The notes: generated by a model from the sequence alone, not told the origin. Shown: positions 50,345 to 61,143, counted from the first letter of the stretch. The stretch: DNA of 64,000 nucleotides from an uncultured SAR86 cluster bacterium (GCA_902626385.1 CACOEZ010000002.1:62001-126000), one strand, 5' to 3'. Numbers and translations are program-made.

Positions 50345-52204
50345 ATGTGTGGAATAGTTGGTATAAGCTCACTTGCTCCGGTTGAAAATAAAGATTGGTT
50401 AATTTTAGGGCGAGATTCAATGCGTCATCGAGGACCAGATAGTAAGGGTATTTTCTGGTCGACAGATGGTCAGGTTGGATTTGGGCACCGTCGTCTATCG
50501 ATTCTAGATTTAACTGAAGGAGGTCATCAGCCAATGAGTTCATTGGATGGCCAACTTGTAACAGTATTTAATGGAGAAATTTACAATCATATTGAGCTTA
50601 GAAAGAAACTAATAGAACTTGGACACACATTCCAATCAAATTCAGATACGGAAGTTATTCTTAATGCTTATAAAGAGTGGAGCCATGATTGTGTTATCCA
50701 TCTTCAAGGTATGTTCGCATTTGCTATTTATGATCTTGTTCAATCTAAAGTCTTTCTTGCACGCGATAGGGCAGGTGAAAAACCTTTGTTTTACAATATT
50801 AGCAAGGGAGAACTTCGTTTTGCTTCGGAATTAAAGGCATTGATCTCTGATCCAAGTTTTTCAAAAAATATAGATCCAAGAGCATTGGATTGTTATCTTA
50901 GTATGGGCTATGTTCCAGGTCACTTGTGTATTCTTGAAGGCGTTAATAAACTTCCAGCAGCCCACACTTTGAGCTTCAGCCTTAAAGATGGCTCATTTAA
51001 AATTTTACGTTACTGGGATTTACCTGATCTAACATCAGAAGAATATTGTCAGGAGGACCTCCTAAATGAACTTGAAAATCTTTTAGAGGACTCAGTTCGA
51101 CGACAGCTTGTTGCAGATGTGCCAGTAAGTTTGTTATTGAGTGGAGGTGTTGATTCAAGCCTAATCACAGCATTAGCTGCTCGCAGCGAGTCACAAATTA
51201 AAACTTTTACAGTAGGCTTTAGTGGGAATAGGGATTATGATGAAAGCACTCATGCTCAGCTTATTGCAAAACATTTTGATACTGATCACACATTATTGGA
51301 AGCTGACGACGTAAAGCCTGAGATGATGTCTTTACTAGCAAGACAATACGATGAACCTATAGTTGATTCTTCAATGATCCCGACATTTTTGGTTAGTCAG
51401 CAGATAGGAAAGCACTGCAAAGTTGCTCTTGGTGGCGATGGAGGTGATGAATTATTTGGTGGATATTATTCAGCAAGCCGAATGGCTGCTTTACAGCAAA
51501 ACTATTCATGGATACCACTGTCATTGAAGAAGAAAATATCTCAATGTGGAGTTGCTATGCTCCCAATTGAAGCAAGAGGGCGTCATTTTTTCAATCATTT
51601 AGGTGCCGACATCAGTAAAGATATTCCACCATTTATGCCAAAATTTGACCAATATGCTCGATCTAAACTCCTTGATCTTCACTACAAAGACTGGCCATTC
51701 GTGGCAGATAGTATTCGTAAAAGTCGAATTCCAAAACATTCAGATCCAGTGCAGAGAGTAACAAGATTCGATTTCATTAACTATATGGCTGAAGATATTT
51801 TAGTTAAAGTGGATCGAGCAAGTATGTTGAATTCCTTGGAAATAAGAGCACCATTTCTTGATGTTTCTGTTATCGAATTTGCTTATGGAAAAGTACCATC
51901 TAAGCTAAAAGCAACATCATTAGACAGAAAAATTCTCCTCAAAAAATTAGCATCACGAATATTGCCACCTGACTTTGATAAGAAACGTAAAATGGGGTTT
52001 GGAATTCCTCTTGATCGTTGGCTAGCTAAAGGTCCTTGGCGAAGTATGTTTGAGGCAGTGCTTTTGGATTCTAACTCAACATTTTCTAGAGAAGAAGTCC
52101 TTAAACTATTTCAAAGTCTTGATAAAGGCCGTCCAGTAAAGGAGCATTTATTTTGCTTAATGCAGTTTGAACTATGGCGAAAGGAATACAATCTTGCTTT
52201 GTAA
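50345..52204 (+). CDS. Glutamine-dependent asparagine synthetase-like amidotransferase (copy 2, WbpS-like candidate)
   Basis: 'MCGIVGISSLAPV', 'RHRGPDSKGIFWSTDGQVGFGHRRLSILDLTEGGHQPM', 'SLLLSGGVDSSLITALAAR', 'LGGDGGDELFGGY'. Confidence 0.9.
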   Translation: MCGIVGISSLAPVENKDWLILGRDSMRHRGPDSKGIFWSTDGQVGFGHRRLSILDLTEGGHQPMSSLDGQLVTVFNGEIYNHIELRKKLIELGHTFQSNSDTEVILNAYKEWSHDCVIHLQGMFAFAIYDLVQSKVFLARDRAGEKPLFYNISKGELRFASELKALISDPSFSKNIDPRALDCYLSMGYVPGHLCILEGVNKLPAAHTLSFSLKDGSFKILRYWDLPDLTSEEYCQEDLLNELENLLEDSVRRQLVADVPVSLLLSGGVDSSLITALAARSESQIKTFTVGFSGNRDYDESTHAQLIAKHFDTDHTLLEADDVKPEMMSLLARQYDEPIVDSSMIPTFLVSQQIGKHCKVALGGDGGDELFGGYYSASRMAALQQNYSWIPLSLKKKISQCGVAMLPIEARGRHFFNHLGADISKDIPPFMPKFDQYARSKLLDLHYKDWPFVADSIRKSRIPKHSDPVQRVTRFDFINYMAEDILVKVDRASMLNSLEIRAPFLDVSVIEFAYGKVPSKLKATSLDRKILLKKLASRILPPDFDKKRKMGFGIPLDRWLAKGPWRSMFEAVLLDSNSTFSREEVLKLFQSLDKGRPVKEHLFCLMQFELWRKEYNLAL

Positions 52205-52209
52205 TTAAA

Positions 52210-52227
52210 AGCTTTGATTATAAAGCT
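52210..52227 (+). other. Short hairpin AGCTTT-GATTAT-AAAGCT followed by a T5 run (weak terminator-like)
   Basis: 6-bp stem, then CTAACTTTTT, in the gap after the second AsnB-like gene. Confidence 0.3.
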
Positions 52228-52261
52228 CTAACTTTTTAAACACTATGTCTGGTAATTTAAT

Positions 52262-53209
52262 ATGGATTTTTTAAACTTTATTTGCCCACAAACAAAACAG
52301 TCACTTCACAAGAGCGATAATACATTAATAGCTAATGAGGCTTGTTACAAAATTAAGGGAGACATTCCTCGCTTCGTAGCTTCAGATAACTATGCAAAAG
52401 CCTTTGGGTTACAGTGGAATACATTTAAGCTCACACAATTCGATTCATATACTAAATCTCCCGTTACAGAGAAGCGTTTAGAAAAGGCATTTGGACGACC
52501 ACTATCTTCATTAGCTGGAAAATGTATCCTGGAAGCTGGATCTGGTGCAGGCCGCTTTACTGAAATTCTTCTTAAATATGGTGCAATAGTATATTCATTC
52601 GATTTCAGTAATGCAGTAGAGGCAAACTACGAAAATAACATGCCTAATGAAAATCTAACTTTGTTTCAGGCTGATATAGAAAATATTCCATTCCAGGATG
52701 ATTTTTTTGATGCGGTGCTATGTCTTGGAGTCCTGCAACATACCCCAAGTACTAAATCCAGTTTGAGAGAACTTTCCAGAGTCTTAAAGCCAAAAGGAGA
52801 ATTGGTATGCGATCACTACAAATACCATATGGGTATGTTTACCTCAACTTATCTAATCTGGTGGCTTATGATTAAGCAGTTTAGCTCTGTTCGACAATTA
52901 CAAATTACAGATTGGCTCACTCGCTTTTTCTTTCCTATTCACTGGAAATTTCGTGAAAACAGATTCATACAGATACTATTACGCAGGATATCACCAATTA
53001 ATTTTTACTATGGACGATATGATCTACCAAAGAATATTCATTTTGAGTGGTCTCTATTGGATACGCATGATAGAAATACAGATCATTATAAGCGTCATGT
53101 AACTCGATCTAAATTTGAAAATATGTTGCGAGAAATTGGCTATGAAGAGTTTTCTGTTTTTGTAGGAGGAACAGGATATTGTTGTCGTGCAGTGAAAAGA
53201 GATGACTAA
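52262..53209 (+). CDS. Class I SAM-dependent methyltransferase with Trm112-like N-terminal segment
   Basis: 'MDFLNFICPQTKQSLHK...YKIKGDIPRFV', 'ILEAGSGAGRFTEILLKYGAIVYSFDFSNAV', 'DAVLCLGVLQHTPSTKSSLRELSRVLKPKGEL'. Confidence 0.8.
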   Translation: MDFLNFICPQTKQSLHKSDNTLIANEACYKIKGDIPRFVASDNYAKAFGLQWNTFKLTQFDSYTKSPVTEKRLEKAFGRPLSSLAGKCILEAGSGAGRFTEILLKYGAIVYSFDFSNAVEANYENNMPNENLTLFQADIENIPFQDDFFDAVLCLGVLQHTPSTKSSLRELSRVLKPKGELVCDHYKYHMGMFTSTYLIWWLMIKQFSSVRQLQITDWLTRFFFPIHWKFRENRFIQILLRRISPINFYYGRYDLPKNIHFEWSLLDTHDRNTDHYKRHVTRSKFENMLREIGYEEFSVFVGGTGYCCRAVKRDD

Positions 53210-54480
53210 TGTTTAATAACCAAAAACCTAGAATTGCCATTATTGGCAACATGAATAATAACGGTTTTAGTTTATTACGTTATTTTCGTGATCTTGGTGC
53301 GGATGCCTATCTCCTAACTTTTTCAAATGACGGTAGTGGAAATCTATCTCATTTTACACCTGAGGCTGACACCTGGGACATCGAAAGTTGGAAAGCATAC
53401 ATTCGTCCCCTGAGAATACCTAATAGTTCTAGAGGTATACTAACGTGTCTGCTAAGCAGATTTTGGCCAAGCAAATTAAAAAAAAACTTACTGTCAAACT
53501 ATGATCTTTTTGTAGGTTCTGGCTCTGCACCTGCTATGTTTGCAGCTATGAAATTAAAACTTGATATCTTTTACCCTTATGGTGCAGGTATTGAATTTTA
53601 TGGCGATCTTGAGTTTAAACATAATATCAAATCAAGGTCTATAAAAAGCCTTTTGTATCGTTATATTCGTAGTTTACAAGCAGAGGGAATTTGTAATGCA
53701 ACTCATTGTCTTAATGCAGAGATGAGCATAACAAAAGATTCATTTGAGGAACTTAATAAGCAGTTTTTAAAGTTACCAATACCTATGGTCTACAATGGTA
53801 AAGATGATACAAATCAAACCTTGCATCCACAAGTTAATAATGCCATAGAGCGTATTCAAGCAGCTCAGCTATCCATATTTTGTTGTTCTCGTCTTCTTTG
53901 GGATAAGAAAACACTCAAGGCTGATGTAGGAGAAAATTGGAAAAGTTTTAGTAAGAATAGTGATTGGCTTTTTATTGGCTTATCTCAATTTATTGCAAAA
54001 AATACTGAAGCAAGACCGTTGCTAGTATGTGTTGAATACGGTCCTGACATCAAAGTAACTAAGAAACTTGTGGAAGATTTAGGCATTAGTGAATATGTCA
54101 TTTGGCTAACTCCCATTCAACGAAAGGAAATTATTACCTTGATAGATGTTTGTGATGTTGGTGTAGGCGAATTTTATTCTGACCCTGGAGTTATTTGGGG
54201 TGGAACTGGTTGGGAGGTACTGTCCCGTGGCAAGCATTTTTTGCAAAGTTTCAATTTCTCAAATGAGTCCTTTGAATCACAGTTTGGTTATCCGCCACCG
54301 CCCATTCTTGATGTCAAATCAGCTCAAGACGTTGCCCGACATCTTAATACTCTTCATAGTGATATTCATAAGCGTGAAGCCATAAATAGGGAAGTTTCTA
54401 TTTGGTTTGAACGTTATAACGGAATTGGTCTTGCCAAGGAGTGGCTTAATTTACTTCATAAAAATGATGAGGAGATATGA
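53209..54480 (+). CDS. Putative GT-B-type glycosyltransferase
   Basis: 'RIAIIGNMNNNGFSLLRYFRDLGADAYLLTF', 'IFCCSRLLWDKKT', 'DVGVGEFYSDPGVIWGGTGWEVLSRGKHFLQSF'; sits among wzx/GT genes. Confidence 0.6.
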   Translation: MFNNQKPRIAIIGNMNNNGFSLLRYFRDLGADAYLLTFSNDGSGNLSHFTPEADTWDIESWKAYIRPLRIPNSSRGILTCLLSRFWPSKLKKNLLSNYDLFVGSGSAPAMFAAMKLKLDIFYPYGAGIEFYGDLEFKHNIKSRSIKSLLYRYIRSLQAEGICNATHCLNAEMSITKDSFEELNKQFLKLPIPMVYNGKDDTNQTLHPQVNNAIERIQAAQLSIFCCSRLLWDKKTLKADVGENWKSFSKNSDWLFIGLSQFIAKNTEARPLLVCVEYGPDIKVTKKLVEDLGISEYVIWLTPIQRKEIITLIDVCDVGVGEFYSDPGVIWGGTGWEVLSRGKHFLQSFNFSNESFESQFGYPPPPILDVKSAQDVARHLNTLHSDIHKREAINREVSIWFERYNGIGLAKEWLNLLHKNDEEI

Positions 54481-55955
54481 AGTTACCTAATAAATTGAAT
54501 CAGTTTGAAAGATTTAGATTTCTTCTAAGTGATGCAGCGGTTTATGGCTTTGGTGGTGCGTTGAATAAACTGCTTGCGCTATTTACATTTCCTTTGCTGG
54601 CGAGATATTTTTCAGTAGAGCAATTTGGCATCATTGATTTATTAAATACAACAGTTGTACTTTTAGTTACTTTTTTAGTTTTTGGTCAAGATTCTGCAGT
54701 CGCTCGTTTTTTTTATGATGACGAAAACTCTAGTCATCGACGTCAAGTAGTAAGCCAATCATTGGCATTTCAAATCATAATTTTCGCTTTTGTCTGTTCT
54801 ATCTTATGGTTAAATATAGGCTTAATTGTAGATGTTTTATCTCTAAAAACTGATGGAGAATTGATAGTAAAGTTTATAATTTTACAGGCTCCATTTTTTG
54901 TATTCATAAACTTTTCGCAAGGATTGCTTAAATGGACCTTTAAACGCAAACATTTTTTGTTCATCTCTGTTGGATCTACTGTTGCTACTTTAATTGGTCT
55001 TGTACTTGGAGTTGCTCTATTTGAACTAGATATCGTTGGTGTTTTTGCTATTTATTTTATAGTAAGAGGAACTTTTGGACTTTTAGGTATTTATTTGGTT
55101 AGACAGTGGATAACTATCCCAAATAATTTTAGGATATTAAAAGAAATGCTGCCTTTTGCAATACCATTTGGGTTGATATGTATAGCAGCATCATTTTTGC
55201 CTGTTTTTGAACGAAATGTAGCTCTTAATTATATTGGTGCTGATGAGCTAGGTTTTTTCGCCGCTGGAGCTAAAATAGCTCTTATTATAGGTTTACCAAT
55301 ATATGCTTTTGAAACAGCTTGGGGGCCATTTTCTTTATCAATATTTAAAGAGAATGATGCGACAAAAACTTACCAACTCATGCTCCCAATTTTTACAGCA
55401 TTTATTTGTTGCACCTGCTTATTTCTGACGTCAATTTCTGAGTTTTTATTAATTTTATTAGTATCAGATAAATATGCTGGAGCAGGAATAGTAGTTTTCG
55501 CACTAAGCTTAACTAAAGCGATTCAGTCAATTGGAGGTGTTACAGGACTCGGAATAACCTTAGCAAAAAAATCTTATATAAAATTATATAGTTACCTACT
55601 TATGATTTTAGTTGCTTTTCTCATCTTACCTCTTTTATCAAAAAACTTTGGTTTGTCTGGACTAGCTTTTGGTAGTCTTATTGCCATGGTGACCTGGGCA
55701 GTAATGGAGACATATCTATCTCAACGAATTCATCCTATTGAATGGAGATTTACTTCCACAATTCTGATTTTATTGACAACAATTATCTTTGGTTTTTTAC
55801 ATCAAATTACCTTAGATTCTTATTTATTTAAAGGTGTGAGTTTTATTCCTTTAATAGGTATTTTATTAATAATATTTCTTGCCTGGTTTAAGGTTTTTAA
55901 TGTTGATCAACGAACCTTGCTGACTAATATTTTTTTTCAAAAAATAAAACATTAA
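54477..55955 (+). CDS. Wzx-like oligosaccharide flippase
   Basis: 492 aa polytopic protein; 'LLSDAAVYGFGGALNKLLALFTFPLLARYFSVEQFGIIDLLNT' typical of polysaccharide transport flippases. Confidence 0.82.
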   Translation: MKLPNKLNQFERFRFLLSDAAVYGFGGALNKLLALFTFPLLARYFSVEQFGIIDLLNTTVVLLVTFLVFGQDSAVARFFYDDENSSHRRQVVSQSLAFQIIIFAFVCSILWLNIGLIVDVLSLKTDGELIVKFIILQAPFFVFINFSQGLLKWTFKRKHFLFISVGSTVATLIGLVLGVALFELDIVGVFAIYFIVRGTFGLLGIYLVRQWITIPNNFRILKEMLPFAIPFGLICIAASFLPVFERNVALNYIGADELGFFAAGAKIALIIGLPIYAFETAWGPFSLSIFKENDATKTYQLMLPIFTAFICCTCLFLTSISEFLLILLVSDKYAGAGIVVFALSLTKAIQSIGGVTGLGITLAKKSYIKLYSYLLMILVAFLILPLLSKNFGLSGLAFGSLIAMVTWAVMETYLSQRIHPIEWRFTSTILILLTTIIFGFLHQITLDSYLFKGVSFIPLIGILLIIFLAWFKVFNVDQRTLLTNIFFQKIKH

Positions 55956-55961
55956 TATTAA

Positions 55962-57368
55962 ATGATTACGCTAGTTAAACTAATCTCAGTTTATGTTCTT
56001 TCGTTCATAATTTTTGGCGTTACAGGAAATATTTATATTGCTATTTTCTCTTTTTTTACGCTGTTAGGCCATTGGTTGGCAATATCTAAATTTCTCCAAG
56101 ATCCTAGTCTTAAAAGTTCACGTAATATTTTAATCCTTTATTCTTTTTTGCTATGCCTAATTTCAATTATTTCATACAAACAGAGTGTAATTATTGGTGG
56201 AGAATTATCACCTTATCTGAGTGGGAGCGATGGTGAGGGTTATTTTGAGAATGCACTAGAACTTATGGGAGGAGACAAGTTTTATCAATTAGGGTTCTTA
56301 GGTAGTGCATATTTTGGCTATCAACTCATTTTGTCTTTCGCATTTGATATTTTTGGTGCAAACTTATTTGTAGGCTTGTTGTTAAACAATACAATAGTCT
56401 TATTGACAGCCATACTGGTTACTAGGATAACTTGGATTATAACGAGAGATAATCAAACCTGCTTTTATTCCGCTCTAGCTTTCATATTAACTACAAAATT
56501 TATCTTTTACTCTAATACTTTGCTTAAAGATCCATTCCTAATCTTTGGAGTTGCATTAGTTTCATATATGGTAACTATGATCAACACTCGCAAAGCTATG
56601 ATGCCATCCTCATATATAGCATTATTTTCTGCAGCCCTAATTTTTGGGATGATGCGACAACCCATGCTTGTTCTAATTCCCTTAAGTTTTATTGTACTTG
56701 GCCGTACAATTTTAAAAACTATTTGGATGCCTTTAATAATATTTTTTATGGCTGGAACTTCATTCTTTGCTTTAATAGGAACATTTACCACTCAGATTTT
56801 TACATTTGAGCAGATTGCTAATATAGTTTTTAATAATCAGCTTTTATCAAATGCAGCTGATGATGGGACAAACATTGACGGCGTAGTTGGAACAGTTTCA
56901 ACTGCATTCGGACAATTACCAATATATATAAAGATGGTTCTTATACCGATTCCTGCAATTTTACAGTTTATCTTACCTTTCAATTTTTGGAGCACTAATT
57001 TTTTAAATGATCACTTTATTAATTTTTTTAATACCAATGCAAATATTATTTGGTATTTATTTATTGGAGTATTCATGATCTATGGGATGTTGTATTGGAG
57101 GCGATTACCTAAAAATATGAGTACACGTTTGTTTTTATTGGGTGCTGTTGCATATTTGGCTCACGCTCTTGTTTTTGGAGGAGTAGTACCTAGATATGGT
57201 AGCCCATATCTTGTGATGATGTTTCCTACTATTGGATACTTGATGAGTTGTGTTGTTAAAAAAAGAGGAAATTATATTCATATCAAGAAATTTTTTCAGT
57301 TTTACTACATGACAGTGCTTATTGCAGTTATTCTTTTCCTCTTTTTATTAATAACTCGTTATCAGTAA
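55962..57368 (+). CDS. Polytopic membrane protein, candidate Wzy polymerase
   Basis: 468 aa, many hydrophobic segments, directly after the Wzx-like gene; 'SGSDGEGYFENALELMGGDKFYQLGFLGSAYFGYQ'. Confidence 0.55.
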   Translation: MITLVKLISVYVLSFIIFGVTGNIYIAIFSFFTLLGHWLAISKFLQDPSLKSSRNILILYSFLLCLISIISYKQSVIIGGELSPYLSGSDGEGYFENALELMGGDKFYQLGFLGSAYFGYQLILSFAFDIFGANLFVGLLLNNTIVLLTAILVTRITWIITRDNQTCFYSALAFILTTKFIFYSNTLLKDPFLIFGVALVSYMVTMINTRKAMMPSSYIALFSAALIFGMMRQPMLVLIPLSFIVLGRTILKTIWMPLIIFFMAGTSFFALIGTFTTQIFTFEQIANIVFNNQLLSNAADDGTNIDGVVGTVSTAFGQLPIYIKMVLIPIPAILQFILPFNFWSTNFLNDHFINFFNTNANIIWYLFIGVFMIYGMLYWRRLPKNMSTRLFLLGAVAYLAHALVFGGVVPRYGSPYLVMMFPTIGYLMSCVVKKRGNYIHIKKFFQFYYMTVLIAVILFLFLLITRYQ

Positions 57369-57370
57369 AT

Positions 57371-58483
57371 ATGAAACGCATTTTGAAAAAAAATTGTAAC
57401 TCGATTCTTGTTGTTGGCAACGGGTCTATCGGCGTCTCTCAAGAAAATAGATTATTTATTTCCAATCATACAGGCGAACTTTTGCTTCAACTAAGAGCAC
57501 GAGGATTTGCGCCAACTTATATGGCCCCAACTTCTAAATATAATTGCAATTCTAACCTTTTAAATTTTGAGCTTAATCAGCATGGATTAAAAGGATCTTT
57601 GATAAAAAAAAGTAATTTATTTAGACTAGTACGAATTCTTTTTACCGAAATATGGAATAATCAATTCGTCTACATATTTTACCCAGGTACAATTGGGATG
57701 ATTATTGCTTTTCAATGCTTATTATTTGGTAAATCCTATGGTCTTTATGTTAGAGGCGGTCGATATAATCAAGGTTGGCTATCTAAATTAATCATGAGGT
57801 TTGCATCTTTTATTCTGACGGTTTCTCCATCTATTGAAGAAGATCTAAGGCTTTATTGTAAGAATGTTAAAACTATTCGACCTATGACTTTTATTGACGA
57901 TTCTGACAAATTCAATCGTCCAGTTATAAAAGAAGCTCCAAAATGTTGGCAAGGGCTCTTTGTTGGCAATTTAATTGAGGCTAAAGGGGTACGCGAGTTA
58001 TTAAATGCAGCTATTATTTTGCATCGAGAACAATTCCCATTCCATCTTACATTGGTAGGAGGTGGTTCGCTTTACGATGAGTTAAGCGAATGGTTGCCTT
58101 CCAGTCCCATAAAGCACAATGTAAAAATAGCAGGACTTATCAATAATAAGAAAGAGCTGATGAACGAATATAAAAATGCAAACTTTCTCATATTGCCGAC
58201 TCACCATGAAGGTTTTCCGCGAGTTTTATATGAGGCCATGATAACTTCATTACCTATTATCACTACAATGGTTGGGGGAATTCCTGGGCGAATGCAGAGC
58301 CGAAAAAACTGTGTAGCGATTGATGTCAAGAGCAGTGAGTCTATAGTTTGTGCAATTAAAGAATTAGCAAGTGACTTAACGTTATATAATAAAATTGGTT
58401 TTGCTGGACAAAATACGGTTTTAAATGTTTTAAAGAATAGTAGAAGCCATATTGATCTCATAAGCGAGTTTTGGAGATTTTAA
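57371..58483 (+). CDS. Glycosyltransferase family 4-like
   Basis: 'GLFVGNLIEAKGVRELLNAAIIL', 'FLILPTHHEGFPRVLYEAMITSLPIITTMVGGIPG'. Confidence 0.85.
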   Translation: MKRILKKNCNSILVVGNGSIGVSQENRLFISNHTGELLLQLRARGFAPTYMAPTSKYNCNSNLLNFELNQHGLKGSLIKKSNLFRLVRILFTEIWNNQFVYIFYPGTIGMIIAFQCLLFGKSYGLYVRGGRYNQGWLSKLIMRFASFILTVSPSIEEDLRLYCKNVKTIRPMTFIDDSDKFNRPVIKEAPKCWQGLFVGNLIEAKGVRELLNAAIILHREQFPFHLTLVGGGSLYDELSEWLPSSPIKHNVKIAGLINNKKELMNEYKNANFLILPTHHEGFPRVLYEAMITSLPIITTMVGGIPGRMQSRKNCVAIDVKSSESIVCAIKELASDLTLYNKIGFAGQNTVLNVLKNSRSHIDLISEFWRF

Positions 58484-59065
58484 ATGTTAAATAAAGTTTG
58501 GAATAGAAAAATAACAGGCTTACCTATGATGCTTGTTCAGGTATTCATAATTGTTTTGGGAAGATTAATCGATTTTTTTATGACATTTCTTTGGCGCATG
58601 AATCTCGGTAGTTCGGGTAAGGGCACCAAATTACAACGAGGTGTAGTAATTCGCAATCCTGGTAATATCACATTATCCGATTATGTTTCGGTGGGTCGAT
58701 ATGCAGAAATTACAACTGAATTTAATGATTCAAAGTGTAAGATTGGTCGATTGTCTCAAATAAATAAAAATGTGAAGCTAGACTACTCTGGTGGATTAGT
58801 TGTTGGAGAGAATGTGGTTATATCTGAGTCTTCAACTATTTACACACATGACCATGGCGCTGATCCAAAGTCTGTGCCAGATAAAACATCTTTAATTATA
58901 GAAGATAATGTGTGGATTGGCGGACACGCTATTATTATCGAAGGTGTTGGTCGAATAGGCCAGGGCGCAATGGTTGCAGCTGGTTCAGTGGTAACTAAAG
59001 AAGTTCCAGCCGGAGTTATTGTTGGTGGAATTCCAGCAAAAACCTTAGGCAAGAGAAAAATCTAA
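58484..59065 (+). CDS. Hexapeptide-repeat acyltransferase
   Basis: 'VVIRNPGNITLSDYVSVGRYAEI', 'DNVWIGGHAIIIEGVGRIGQGAMVAAGSVVTKEVPAGVIVGGIPAKTLG'. Confidence 0.87.
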   Translation: MLNKVWNRKITGLPMMLVQVFIIVLGRLIDFFMTFLWRMNLGSSGKGTKLQRGVVIRNPGNITLSDYVSVGRYAEITTEFNDSKCKIGRLSQINKNVKLDYSGGLVVGENVVISESSTIYTHDHGADPKSVPDKTSLIIEDNVWIGGHAIIIEGVGRIGQGAMVAAGSVVTKEVPAGVIVGGIPAKTLGKRKI

Positions 59066-59068
59066 ATT

Positions 59069-59884
59069 TTGGAGAAAAAGGAAATGAAAAAATTTGATAA
59101 GGAACTTAAATTAGATCTTTTTGAAGCCTTTAATGAACTCAAAATTCATTATCCCTTTAAAGGAGCAGTAGGCACTAGAGAGTATTATAGTAATAGAGCA
59201 ATTGTTATGGAGTTAAATAAACATCTTGATGGATTTAAGGGAAAACGCTTGCTAGATATTGGATGTGGACCTATGAGTAAGACCGCAATTTTTCAATTGC
59301 TTGGCTGTAATTGCTTTGCAGTAGACGACTTAAGTGATCCTTGGCACTTAGAAGGAAACAATATTCAAAAAATTACAAATTTCGCTACTCAGATTGGAAT
59401 AAATTTTTATAAACAAGCTGAGGGTGACTACTCAATACCATTCGAGGAATCATCCTTTGATCTGGTGACCTCTTTATCAGTTATAGAACATCTTCACGAA
59501 TCTCCTCGTGCAATGTTAAATTCTATGGGAAAAATGGCAAGAGAAAACGGATTAATTGTAATAAAGATGCCAAACTCGGTAAATTTAAGGAAGAGACTAT
59601 CAGTTCTAATCGGTAAAACTAATTATCCTCCTGTGAATCAATTTTATGACTCTGATCAAACCTGGAGAGGACATGTTAGAGAATATACGTTAGATGAAAT
59701 AATATATATATGCAAACGAACTGGATTTGAAGTAGTGTCTGCAACAACGTTTGAACACCTTGCGCATGAAAAGCTCACTAGCCCAATTCGCGAAATTTAT
59801 TTAATGATTTGCAATCTAATTCCGACTTTACGAAGTAGTCTTTTGGTGGTTTGTCGAAAACCGCCTTCATGGAAACCGAATTAA
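59069..59884 (+). CDS. Class I SAM-dependent methyltransferase
   Basis: 'LLDIGCGPMSKTAIFQLLGCNCFAVDD', 'FDLVTSLSVIEHLHESPRAMLNSMGKMARENGLIVIKMPN'. Confidence 0.8.
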   Translation: MEKKEMKKFDKELKLDLFEAFNELKIHYPFKGAVGTREYYSNRAIVMELNKHLDGFKGKRLLDIGCGPMSKTAIFQLLGCNCFAVDDLSDPWHLEGNNIQKITNFATQIGINFYKQAEGDYSIPFEESSFDLVTSLSVIEHLHESPRAMLNSMGKMARENGLIVIKMPNSVNLRKRLSVLIGKTNYPPVNQFYDSDQTWRGHVREYTLDEIIYICKRTGFEVVSATTFEHLAHEKLTSPIREIYLMICNLIPTLRSSLLVVCRKPPSWKPN

Positions 59885-60003
59885 TATTATAGTATTTCGT
59901 ATAATCACATTAGCTTATAGATCAATATTTAAATTATAAGTTGGACATGACATAATTTTAATTGAATATATAGTTAGATTTTAATAGTTATAAATTATTA
60001 TAA

Positions 60004-61143
60004 ATGGCAACTAGATCCATACATATTTTGCCCAATATCCCTAAGGAAGCTAGTGGCTACTCTGCAAGTGTATATGGTCTATGTGAGGCGTTGGAAAAGA
60101 AAGGAATAACAACAAAACTTGCAACATTTAGTCCATTGGAGGAGCAATTTAAAAAAGGATTTGTAGAGTCTTTTAAGCTTAATTTTGGAGTTAATAGTCT
60201 TGGTGCATCTTTTGATATGAGAAGATGGTTAAGCAATCAAGTGAAATCAAAAAGCTTGGAGTTAATTCATGTTCATAGCCTTTGGAGAATGGCATGTTTA
60301 TATCCCAGTAAACATGCAATTAATTTACCTATTAAGTTTATTGTTTCACCGAGGGGCACCCTCTCTCCTCAGGCATTAAAATATTCGCCTTTTTCAAAAA
60401 AGATATTCAGTAAATTATTACAGAATCCAGCATTTAGTTCTGTAACAGGTTTTCATGCTACATCTTTTCAAGAATATTGTGATATTAGAAATTATGGTTT
60501 TCGTCAACCTGTTGCAATAATCCCAAATGGTATATCAGTTCCTCGCAATATTGAAGATCACAAAAAATGTAATCAAGTACTTTTTGTTGGTCGCATTCAT
60601 CCAATTAAAGGTATTGAAAACCTAATTAAGGCATGGAGTATGATCCAGCAATATCATGTAGATTTGGAATTAGTAATTGCTGGTCCAGGCGAAGATAAGT
60701 ATATTGCGCAGCTTAAAAATTTGGCTCGTAAATTAAAACTTAAAAGATATAAGTTTTATGGACCAGCTTATGGAGTTAACAAATATAACCTTTATCAAAA
60801 ATCTCAAATTACAGTTTTACCGACTCATAGTGAGAACTTTGGTATGGTGGTTGCGGAGTCGCTCTCAGTAGGCACGCCTGTTATTGTTACCAAAGGGGCG
60901 CCTTGGGAAAAAATTGTGAGTGAGGATGCTGGATGGTGGATTGATATTGGAGTTGAACCATTAGCAGAGGCTCTAAATCATGCTTTAGGTTTATCTAAAA
61001 ACGAGCTTTATTCTAAAGGCAAAAATGGGCAAGATTGGATGTCTCGAGAATTTTCTTGGGAAGCCGTAGCGAATGATATGAAAAGTTTTTATGAGTGGCA
61101 AACTAAAAGTATCGAAAAGCCTGATTTCGTGCATTTAGATTAA
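60004..61143 (+). CDS. Glycosyltransferase family 4
   Basis: 'FIVSPRGTLSPQALKYSPFSKKIF', 'LFVGRIHPIKGIENLIKAW', 'VLPTHSENFGMVVAESLSVGTPVIVTKGAPW'. Confidence 0.9.
   Translation: MATRSIHILPNIPKEASGYSASVYGLCEALEKKGITTKLATFSPLEEQFKKGFVESFKLNFGVNSLGASFDMRRWLSNQVKSKSLELIHVHSLWRMACLYPSKHAINLPIKFIVSPRGTLSPQALKYSPFSKKIFSKLLQNPAFSSVTGFHATSFQEYCDIRNYGFRQPVAIIPNGISVPRNIEDHKKCNQVLFVGRIHPIKGIENLIKAWSMIQQYHVDLELVIAGPGEDKYIAQLKNLARKLKLKRYKFYGPAYGVNKYNLYQKSQITVLPTHSENFGMVVAESLSVGTPVIVTKGAPWEKIVSEDAGWWIDIGVEPLAEALNHALGLSKNELYSKGKNGQDWMSREFSWEAVANDMKSFYEWQTKSIEKPDFVHLD

Noticed and set aside
52210-52236. Strong intrinsic terminator after the second AsnB-like gene
   Set aside because: Stem is only 6 bp and AT-rich with a distant short T run; kept only as a low-confidence hairpin.
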